From an uncultured Oscillospiraceae bacterium (GTDB taxonomy: Bacteria > Bacillota > Clostridia > Oscillospirales > Oscillospiraceae), in NCBI GenBank assembly GCA_944385065.1, contig CALWVX010000106.1, forward strand, positions 1-6,076: a stretch of DNA of 6,076 nucleotides, written 5' to 3'. The translations under genes were made by a program, and so were the position numbers. Shown here one piece after another: positions 1 through 4,095 of the stretch; position 1 is the first letter of the stretch, and each line of letters starts with the position of its first letter. The notes beneath the pieces are model-generated. The model had not been told where the DNA came from. It saw only the letters and a list, made by a program, of their open reading frames with translations, and ran no database searches.

Positions 1-267
1 CTCCTGTCCGACGTGCTGGGCACCGACGAGGACCTGGTGGTCCAGCCCCTGGAGGCCGACGTGGACCGGCAGCTGCTGCGCCGGGCCATGGAGCGGCTGG
101 ACGACCGGGAGCGGCAGATCATCACTCTGCGCTTCGGGCTGGACGGGCGGCGGGAGTGCACCCAGAAGGAGGTGGCAGACCGGCTTGGCATCTCCCAGTC
201 CTATATCTCCCGGCTGGAAAAGCGGATCATTGCCCGGCTGAAAAAGGAAATCCTGAAGATGGGGTAG
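1..267 (+). CDS. sigE: Sporulation RNA polymerase sigma factor, SigE-like (3' end only)
   Basis: This is the C-terminal 88 residues of a sigma-70 family factor; the start lies left of the window and the TAG stop is at 265-267. The fragment covers region 4. Residues about 22-47 (VDRQLLRRAMERLDDRERQI and the following LRFGLDG) are the region 4.1 helices. Residues 54-83 are the helix-turn-helix that reads the -35 element, including TQKEVADRLGISQSYISRLE. From memory of family sequences, the LLSDVLGTDEDLV start and the ISQSYISRLEKRII stretch match the mother-cell sporulation factor SigE better than SigK (ISRSYVSRIEKR) or SigG (ISQAQVSRLEK). SigE directs early mother-cell transcription and is usually made as a pro-protein, but the pro-sequence is outside the window. 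No terminator with a T-run follows. The next gene has its own vegetative-type promoter, so rex need not depend on read-through. The sigma family is certain; the SigE assignment is likely. Confidence 0.88.
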   Translation, partial: LLSDVLGTDEDLVVQPLEADVDRQLLRRAMERLDDRERQIITLRFGLDGRRECTQKEVADRLGISQSYISRLEKRIIARLKKEILKMG

Positions 268-274
268 GGAGCGT

Positions 275-291
275 GCAGGGAGCTTCCCCGC
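275..291 (+). other. Weak hairpin just after the sigE stop
   Basis: GGGA (278-281) pairs with TCCC (285-288) around a GCT loop, with a further GC/GC pairing outside an A-C mismatch (275-276 with 290-291). No T-run follows, so it is a poor intrinsic terminator. It is noted only because it is the sole structure near the end of the sigE-like gene. Confidence 0.25.
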
Positions 292-351
292 AGAGGAGGA
301 GCGGCCGGAGGCGGCAGGCAGAGAATGGAAACGGGGAGGGCGGAAAAGAAA

Positions 352-380
352 TTGACAGCACGGGCCGCTTGGGGTAAACT
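352..380 (+). promoter_or_regulatory. Vegetative (SigA-type) promoter for rex
   Basis: A perfect -35 TTGACA at 352-357 is followed after exactly 17 bases by TAAACT at 375-380, which matches 4 of 6 bases of TATAAT. Transcription would begin near 386-388 and leave a leader of about 44 nt before the rex start. No clear Rex operator (TTGTTAA-N4-TTAACAA type) overlaps it. Confidence 0.7.
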
Positions 381-392
381 GTTGCTATACGT

Positions 393-412
393 CCCGGCGG
401 TCCGCCGCCGGG
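393..412 (+). promoter_or_regulatory. Perfect GC hairpin with UCCG loop in the rex leader
   Basis: CCCGGCGG (393-400) and CCGCCGGG (405-412) form an uninterrupted 8-bp stem around the four-base loop TCCG, which in RNA fits the UNCG tetraloop pattern (though closed by G-C rather than the favoured C-G). It sits between the predicted transcription start and the GGAG ribosome binding site at 420-423. No T-run follows, so it is not a terminator. mRNA stabilisation, control of translation or a protein site are possible roles; none is shown by the sequence. Confidence 0.5.
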
Positions 413-430
413 CGGAAATGGAGCAGAGCC

Positions 431-1099
431 ATGAAACGAAACGCGAAAGTGTCCACGGCGGTGATCCGCCGTCTTCCACGATACTACCGGCACCTGTCCG
501 AGCTGCAGCGGGCGGGGGTGGTGCGCATTTCCTCCAGCGCCCTGGGCAAGTCCATGGGGCTGACCGCCTCCCAGATCCGGCAGGACCTGTTCTGCTTCGG
601 CGAGTTCGGCCAGCAGGGCTACGGCTACAAAGTGGACAGCCTGAAGGAGGAGATCGGCGAAATTCTGGGCATCCACCGGGGCCACACCATCGTGGTGCTG
701 GGTACCGGCAACCTGGGGCGTGCCATCATCCAGAACTTCAAGTTTTCCAGCAACGGCTTTCAGCTTCTGGCCGCCTTTGACGTCAGTTCCCAGGTGGTGG
801 GGACCCGAATCGCGGGCGTGCCCGTATACCACGCCCGTGAGCTGGAGCAGTTCCTGGCCGGTCACCGGGTGGATGTGGGGCTGCTCACCGTGCCCATCTC
901 CGCCGCCCAGGAAATGGCCAACCGGCTGGTGAGCGCCGGGGTGCGGGGGATCTGGAATTTCACCAATCGGGAGCTGTCCGTTCCCCAGCAGGACGTGGTG
1001 GTGGAGTCGGTCCACTTTTCAGACAGCCTGCTTGCCCTGAGCTATATGATCTCCCAGGGGGGAGACGGACAGCCCGACACACAGGAGGAATCGGAATGA
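431..1099 (+). CDS. rex: Redox-sensing transcriptional repressor Rex
   Basis: The 222-residue product has the usual length and architecture of Rex. The N-terminal winged helix (about 1-80) contains RRLPRYYRHL, SSALGKSMGLTASQIRQDL and the GEFGQQGYGY segment, all typical of the family. The Rossmann domain follows, with the dinucleotide-binding glycines in VVLGTGNLGRA (G91, G93, G96) and an acid, D117 in AAFDVS, at the end of the next strand where it can bind adenosine ribose. The C-terminal NFTNREL and the domain-swap helix around VHFSDSLLALSYM are also in place. Rex is a dimer that binds operators when NADH is low and leaves DNA when NADH rises. The ATG at 431 is chosen because GGAG (420-423) lies 7 bases upstream and the N-terminus matches the family. 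It has its own promoter at 352-380 and overlaps the SLH gene by ATGA. The identification is secure; its targets here are not shown. Confidence 0.97.
   Translation: MKRNAKVSTAVIRRLPRYYRHLSELQRAGVVRISSSALGKSMGLTASQIRQDLFCFGEFGQQGYGYKVDSLKEEIGEILGIHRGHTIVVLGTGNLGRAIIQNFKFSSNGFQLLAAFDVSSQVVGTRIAGVPVYHARELEQFLAGHRVDVGLLTVPISAAQEMANRLVSAGVRGIWNFTNRELSVPQQDVVVESVHFSDSLLALSYMISQGGDGQPDTQEESE
1083..1099 (+). promoter_or_regulatory. Ribosome binding site inside rex and ATGA start-stop overlap
   Basis: AGGAGG at 1083-1088 lies in the last codons of rex, 7 bases before the ATG at 1096. That ATG overlaps the rex TGA (1097-1099). The arrangement suggests one transcript and translational coupling of rex with the downstream SLH gene. 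Confidence 0.85.
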
Positions 1100-2184
1100 A
1101 AAAAATACTGCGCCCGCTGGCTCTGGTGCTGGCCCTCTGCCTGGCGGCGGGAGGGGCTCTGGCCGCCGCCGGCGACGGACCTGTGACCCTTCGCTATCTG
1201 ACCCAGGTGTTCTTTCCCCAGGCTGTTCAGGAGGGGGAGGAGGCCGCCGGACAGATGCTTCAGGAGACCTATGACGCCGCCAGCGCCGCGCTGGAGCAGC
1301 TGGCCGCCGGAGGAGAGTCGGACGGCTCCCTGCTGTACAGCGCCGACCTGCGCCCCCGGGAGTGGTACGATGGGCAGCTGATCTGCCTGACCACCGGAAA
1401 CGGACTCCTTCTGATGCAGGGGGCCGCCATGGTGACCCACAACGGGGCCGTGGTGGATGTGACCGATGGGACGGAGGTTCCCTCCGGCGGACTGCTGACC
1501 CCCAACCACCGCTATCTGGTGGGGGAGGACACCGCCGCGGTGTTCACTATCCTGTCCGGCTGGGCCCAGGCCGGGGTCCAGGGGAGCTACACCCTGTCCG
1601 GCGGGGCGGAAAATCCGACTCCCTTTGCCGATGTGAAGCGCACCGACTGGTATTATGCGGCGGTGTCCTATGTGTATGAAAACAACCTCTTTTCCGGCAT
1701 GTCGGAGCACCAGTTCGGCCCCGGTGAGCCCATGACCCGGGCCATGCTGGTGACCGTGCTCTATCAGCTGGCCGGCGCGCCCCAGAGCGAGCTGGCCGCG
1801 GCGGACGTTTCCCTGACCGATGTGGCGGACGGGGCCTGGTATGCCCCCTATGTGCGCTGGGCGGTGGACCAGGGGATCGCCTCCGGCGTGGGAGACGGGG
1901 CCTTCAACCCCGACGGCCAGGTGACCCGGGAGCAGCTGGTGGTCATGCTGCGCAGCTTTGCCTCGGGGTATCTGGGGCTCCCGACGGAGGGGGAGAGCGA
2001 CCTGTCCGGCTTTGCGGACCGGGGACAGGTGAGCAGCTGGGCGCTGGAGGCCATGGCCTGGGCGGTGACCCAGGGGGTGGTCAGCGGTTCCATCAGCGGG
2101 GACAGCGTCTATCTCAATCCCGGGAACAGCGCCAGCCGGGCGGAAGTGGCCGCCATGCTCCGTGCGTTCGCCGAGACAATTTAG
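1096..2184 (+). CDS. Secreted protein with three S-layer homology (SLH) repeats
   Basis: The 362-residue product starts with a signal peptide: positive MKK, a hydrophobic stretch to about residue 20, and a likely cleavage after ALA (21-23). Cys15 is not in a lipobox because Leu14 precedes it, so a lipoprotein is unlikely. Residues about 28-75 are a helix-rich, acidic segment. Residues about 92-170 look beta-rich (DGQLICLTTGNG, then VTHNGAVVDVTDGT, LLTPNHRYLVGEDT) and belong to no domain I can name; I recall similar stretches beside SLH repeats in other Oscillospiraceae proteins. Three SLH repeats follow, near 176-225 (FADVKRTDWYYAAV, then MTRAM), 240-290 (TDVADGAWYAPYVRWAV, then VTREQ) and 304-360 (FADRGQVSSWALEAMAWAV, then SRAE). 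SLH triplets usually bind pyruvylated secondary cell-wall polymers, so the protein is probably held at the cell surface. Its coupling to rex by ATGA overlap is unusual and hints at redox-linked expression. SLH repeats and export are clear; the specific role is unknown. Confidence 0.9.
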   Translation: MKKILRPLALVLALCLAAGGALAAAGDGPVTLRYLTQVFFPQAVQEGEEAAGQMLQETYDAASAALEQLAAGGESDGSLLYSADLRPREWYDGQLICLTTGNGLLLMQGAAMVTHNGAVVDVTDGTEVPSGGLLTPNHRYLVGEDTAAVFTILSGWAQAGVQGSYTLSGGAENPTPFADVKRTDWYYAAVSYVYENNLFSGMSEHQFGPGEPMTRAMLVTVLYQLAGAPQSELAAADVSLTDVADGAWYAPYVRWAVDQGIASGVGDGAFNPDGQVTREQLVVMLRSFASGYLGLPTEGESDLSGFADRGQVSSWALEAMAWAVTQGVVSGSISGDSVYLNPGNSASRAEVAAMLRAFAETI

Positions 2185-2209
2185 AAAAAATCAGCACCGA
2201 ATGAGGGCC

Positions 2210-2239
2210 CTGCCCATATGATGTGGGTGAGAGGGGCAG
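2210..2239 (+). other. Possible outer hairpin in the leader of the Cys-rich peptide gene
   Basis: CTGCCC (2210-2215) is complementary to GGGCAG (2234-2239), 6 bp around an 18-nt loop that itself contains CCCA/TGGG complementarity. It shares bases 2234-2236 with the alternative hairpin 2228-2251, so the two cannot form together. It is weak on its own and is recorded as part of the competing structures described for this leader. Confidence 0.3.
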
Positions 2240-2251
2240 ACAGCCTCCTCA
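2228..2251 (+). promoter_or_regulatory. Alternative hairpin able to free the masked ribosome binding site
   Basis: TGAG (2228-2231) pairs with CTCA (2248-2251), A2232 bulges, and GGGG (2233-2236) pairs with CCTC (2244-2247) with one G-U. This gives 8 pairs around the 7-nt loop CAGACAG. It uses up the CCTCCT that would otherwise cover the Shine-Dalgarno sequence, so it competes with the hairpin 2244-2267. The pairing is read directly from sequence; function is inferred. Confidence 0.4.
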
Positions 2252-2267
2252 AATTATAATCAGGAGG
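2244..2267 (+). promoter_or_regulatory. Hairpin sequestering the Shine-Dalgarno of the Cys-rich peptide
   Basis: CCTCCT (2244-2249) is the exact complement of the Shine-Dalgarno AGGAGG (2262-2267), separated by a 12-base AT-rich loop (2250-2261). If folded, the whole ribosome binding site of the peptide gene is covered. The ATG follows 8 bases after AGGAGG. This could be a translational switch, but a 6-bp stem may also simply be opened by ribosomes. Confidence 0.5.
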
Positions 2268-2275
2268 TACTCAAT

Positions 2276-2416
2276 ATGGGGTGCTGCAATAACAGCTGCG
2301 GCGGCAATAGCTGCCTGTGGATCATCATTCTCATTCTGATCCTGTTCTCCTGTGGGAGCGGGAGCAGCTGCGGCTGTGGCTGCAACAGCAATAACAACTG
2401 CGGCAATTGCTGCTGA
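2276..2416 (+). CDS. 46-residue cysteine-rich, membrane-associated microprotein (HCB/chorion-like high-Cys family)
   Basis: An ATG at 2276 with perfect AGGAGG 8 bases upstream opens a 46-codon frame ending in TGA at 2414-2416. The product has 11 cysteines (residues 3, 4, 8, 13, 26, 32, 34, 36, 42, 45, 46). The N-terminus is Cys/Asn/Gly/Ser-rich. A short hydrophobic stretch follows (residues 14-24, LWIIILILILF), and then a tail of Gly, Ser, Asn and Cys (SCGSGSSCGCGC, then NNNCGNCC). There are no charged residues at all. From memory, it resembles short clostridial proteins annotated as 'chorion class high-cysteine HCB protein 13', whose function is not established. The hydrophobic stretch is short for a full membrane span. 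Metal binding, disulfide-linked assembly, or a role at the membrane or spore surface are all open. It follows the SLH gene by 91 bases and is closed by a strong terminator. The ribosome binding site, Cys pattern and terminator make it a convincing gene despite its size. Confidence 0.8.
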   Translation: MGCCNNSCGGNSCLWIIILILILFSCGSGSSCGCGCNSNNNCGNCC

Positions 2417-2419
2417 GAG

Positions 2420-2429
2420 GGTCCGGACC
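2420..2429 (+). other. 10-bp perfect palindrome GGTCCGGACC
   Basis: The self-complementary decamer GGTCCGGACC lies between the stop of the cysteine-rich peptide gene and its terminator. It has no loop, so it is more a potential protein site or chance palindrome than an RNA hairpin. No role can be assigned. Confidence 0.2.
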
Positions 2430-2448
2430 GGGCCGTACAGACGGAAGA

Positions 2449-2487
2449 GCGGGGGAATGGCCTTTGTGCCGTTCCCCCGCCTTTTGT
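2449..2487 (+). terminator. Strong Rho-independent terminator after the Cys-rich peptide gene
   Basis: GCGGGGGAATGGC (2449-2461) pairs with GCCGTTCCCCCGC (2468-2480) over 13 positions, with one U-G wobble and no gaps, around the 6-base loop CTTTGT. CTTTTGT follows at 2481-2487. There is no A-run on the left side, so it should work only for rightward transcription. It ends the rex-SLH-peptide block and isolates it from the rnf operon. Confidence 0.88.
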
Positions 2488-2551
2488 GCTGCGGCCTGGG
2501 CAGAAGGAAAAATTTTTTGGCGAAAACTAAATGAGTGGCGGGCAAATATTC

Positions 2552-2580
2552 TTGCATTTTTACTGCGTTTGGTGTATGAT
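2552..2580 (+). promoter_or_regulatory. Probable promoter of the rnf operon
   Basis: TTGCAT (2552-2557, 3 of 6 bases of the -35 consensus) is followed after 17 bases by TATGAT (2575-2580, 5 of 6 of the -10 consensus), with an A/T-rich block about 35 bases further upstream that could act as an UP element. Transcription would start near 2587, leaving a leader of about 200 nt. GCAA (2542-2545) and TTGC (2552-2555) make a small inverted repeat at the -35, but it is not a recognisable Rex site. Confidence 0.55.
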
Positions 2581-2649
2581 AACTCCCGCAAGCAGAGCCG
2601 GCGGTCCCCTGTTTGATGCAAATTGACGGGAGGGCCGACGGGTTTTGTC

Positions 2650-2674
2650 GTGCGCCCGGCTTCGCCGGGTGCGT
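2650..2674 (+). promoter_or_regulatory. Hairpin 1 in the rnf leader
   Basis: CCCGGC (2655-2660) and GCCGGG (2664-2669) form a 6-bp GC stem around TTC. It is extended outward by G-U, C-G, G-C, U-G and G-U pairs to 2650 and 2674, 11 pairs in all. No T-run follows, so it is not a complete terminator. It may be a leader structure or a REP-like palindrome. Confidence 0.45.
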
Positions 2675-2711
2675 CGGGCGTTCTCCGCCGGGAAAAGGAA
2701 AGTGGGGAAGA

Positions 2712-2732
2712 CCTCGGGAGAAAATCCCGGGG
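2712..2732 (+). promoter_or_regulatory. Hairpin 2 in the rnf leader
   Basis: CCTCGGGA (2712-2719) pairs with TCCCGGGG (2725-2732), 8 pairs including one U-G, around the loop GAAAA. It is followed at 2735 by an unused AGGAGG. No T-run follows. Together with hairpin 1 it gives the rnf transcript a structured 5' leader whose role is unknown. Confidence 0.45.
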
Positions 2733-2769
2733 ACAGGAGGAGACGGGTCCGGCCAGGCAAAACAGAATA

Positions 2770-2790
2770 GGGAGGTCGAAATCTTACATG
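2770..2790 (+). promoter_or_regulatory. rnfC ribosome binding site and start choice
   Basis: GGGAGG at 2770-2775 precedes the ATG at 2788 by 12 bases, which is somewhat long. There is no in-frame start between them, and the protein from 2788 begins exactly as RnfC does (MSKFLKRSAHGAEVPHEK). An upstream in-frame TTG at 2623 would add 55 residues of no family resemblance, so it is rejected. Confidence 0.75.
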
Positions 2791-4095
2791 AGCAAATTTC
2801 TCAAACGCTCCGCGCATGGCGCGGAGGTCCCCCACGAGAAACGAACTTCCAACCTGGAAACGGTGGTCATGCCGCTGCCCTCCAAAATTGTGCTCTCCAT
2901 GAGTCAGCACATCGGCGCGCCGGCGACACCCGCCGTCGCCAAGGGCGACCAGGTCTACGTGGGTTCCGTGGTGGGAAAGGCGGGGGGCTTTGTGTCCTCT
3001 GACATCCACTCAGGGGTGTCCGGAACGGTGGATGGGATTATCACCATCACCGGCTCCAACGGAGCGCCTCAGACCGCCGTGGTCATCATCCCCGACGGGG
3101 AGCAGAAGGTGGACCCGGCCATTGCCCCCCCTGTGGTCAACGACCTGAAGTCGTTCCAGGATGCGGTCCGCGCCAGCGGGCTGGTCGGTTTGGGCGGCGC
3201 GGGTTTCCCCACGGCGGTGAAGCTGGCCCCCAAGAACCTGGATGAAATCGACACGCTGATCATCAACGGCGCCGAGTGCGAGCCCTACATCACTTCGGAT
3301 AACCGCTGCTTCCTGGAGGACACCCAGTTCATTCTGGACGGCATCCAGGCGGTGATGAAGTATCTGGAGATTCCCAAGTGCATCATCGGCATCGAGGGCA
3401 ACAAGCCCGAGGCCATTGCCAAGATGCGCGCCGCCGTTCCCCAGGGGGTGGAGGTCAAGGAGCTGCCATGCCGGTATCCCCAGGGCGCTGAGAAAGTGCT
3501 CATTGAGAACTGCACCGGGCGGGAGGTTCCGTTCCCCGGCCTGCCCTCCGATGTGGGCGTCATTGTGATGAACGTCACCTCCGTTGCCTTTGTGGGCAAG
3601 TATCTGAAGACGGGAATGCCTCTGACCACCAAGCGCCTGACGGTGGACGGAGACATCATCAAGGAGCCCAAGAACGTGGAGGTCATTATCGGCACCCCCA
3701 TTCAGGAGCTGATGGACTTCTGCGGCGGCTTTACCGACGAGCCGGGCAAGATCCTCTACGGCGGCCCCATGATGGGCACCTGCGTGGCCAGTCTGGATCA
3801 GCCCATTCTGAAAAACAACAACGCGGTGCTGGCTTTTTCCAAGAAGATGGCCCAGCTGCCCAAGGCCACCAACTGCATCCACTGCGGCCGGTGCACCAAC
3901 GCCTGCCCGCTGGGCCTGTCCGCCAAGGAGATTGTCCAGGCCTATAACGCCGGCAATGTGGATCTGCTTCAGGAGCTCAACGCCGACCTGTGCATGAGCT
4001 GCGGCACCTGCTCCTTTGTCTGCCCGGCCAAGCGGCCTCTGGCCCCCTCCATCGCCCTGGCCAAGATCATGATGAAGAATGGAGGTAAGAAGTAA
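2788..4095 (+). CDS. rnfC: Rnf complex subunit RnfC (NADH-binding, iron-sulfur)
   Basis: RnfC is the peripheral cytoplasmic subunit of the ferredoxin:NAD+ oxidoreductase (Rnf) and carries the NAD(H) site and Fe-S clusters. The 435-residue product has the normal length for Clostridia. In order: an N-terminal barrel-sandwich-like region (about 30-110, LPSKIVLSMSQHIGAP, then VSSDIHSGVSGTVDGI); the glycine-rich GLVGLGGAGFPTAVK (131-145) and NGAECEPY (160-167) of the Nuo51/flavoprotein-like fold; and KYLKTGMPLTTKRLTVDGD (271-289), the start of a SLBB-like part. Near the C-terminus are two 4Fe-4S motifs, C363-x2-C366-x2-C369-x3-C373-P and C402-x2-C405-x2-C408-x3-C412-P. All eight cluster cysteines are present. 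The tail ends in NGGKK. The next gene, rnfD, overlaps by one base (TAATG). The order C-D-G-E is the usual clostridial one. No frameshift or missing residue was seen. Confidence 0.96.
   Translation: MSKFLKRSAHGAEVPHEKRTSNLETVVMPLPSKIVLSMSQHIGAPATPAVAKGDQVYVGSVVGKAGGFVSSDIHSGVSGTVDGIITITGSNGAPQTAVVIIPDGEQKVDPAIAPPVVNDLKSFQDAVRASGLVGLGGAGFPTAVKLAPKNLDEIDTLIINGAECEPYITSDNRCFLEDTQFILDGIQAVMKYLEIPKCIIGIEGNKPEAIAKMRAAVPQGVEVKELPCRYPQGAEKVLIENCTGREVPFPGLPSDVGVIVMNVTSVAFVGKYLKTGMPLTTKRLTVDGDIIKEPKNVEVIIGTPIQELMDFCGGFTDEPGKILYGGPMMGTCVASLDQPILKNNNAVLAFSKKMAQLPKATNCIHCGRCTNACPLGLSAKEIVQAYNAGNVDLLQELNADLCMSCGTCSFVCPAKRPLAPSIALAKIMMKNGGKK

Larger units (their letters stand above)
2488..2787 (+). other. 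300-base non-coding region with rnf promoter and structured leader
   Basis: No convincing gene is present. The left part (2488-2580) is AT-rich for this window, including the A/T block AAAAATTTTTT near 2508-2518, and carries a promoter candidate at 2552-2580. The right part (about 2587-2787) would be a leader of about 200 nt with hairpins at 2650-2674 and 2712-2732. It also has a Shine-Dalgarno-like AGGAGG at 2735-2740 with no start codon at proper distance, and the real rnfC ribosome binding site at 2770-2775. I recognise no known riboswitch class. The rnfC frame stays open upstream to about 2623, but the residues there resemble no RnfC N-terminus. Confidence 0.65.

Noticed and set aside
227..1015. 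Long open frame on the minus strand opposite rex
   Set aside because: The product is a low-complexity, His/Gly/Pro-rich shadow of a GC-rich gene. The + strand frame is unmistakably Rex with its own promoter and ribosome binding site.
2255..2260. Perfect TATAAT directly before the ribosome binding site of the Cys-rich peptide
   Set aside because: Transcription would start at about 2267, at the very end of the AGGAGG at 2262-2267, so the transcript would lack its ribosome binding site. Nothing resembling a -35 lies 17 bases upstream. It is better explained as the AT-rich loop of the hairpin.
2352..2534. 60-codon + strand frame rich in Ala overlapping the Cys-rich peptide
   Set aside because: It runs out of frame through the peptide gene and straight across the terminator, with no ribosome binding site.
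2623..2628. TTGACG as a possible -35 closer to rnfC
   Set aside because: No plausible -10 sequence lies 16-18 bases downstream; the pair at 2552-2580 is better.
2690..2740. Purine-rich stretch with GGGAGAAAATCCC resembling part of a cobalamin riboswitch
   Set aside because: The required downstream GCCACUGU-type box and the overall arrangement are missing; the similarity is limited to a common short hairpin.
2623..2787. N-terminal extension of rnfC from an upstream in-frame TTG
   Set aside because: The extra 55 residues do not resemble RnfC, cover two RNA hairpins, and have no good ribosome binding site. The ATG at 2788 matches the family start.
3010..3882. 290-codon open frame on the minus strand opposite rnfC
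   Set aside because: It mirrors the codon bias of rnfC and gives a His/Gly-rich sequence with no recognisable motif, whereas the + strand encodes an intact RnfC.
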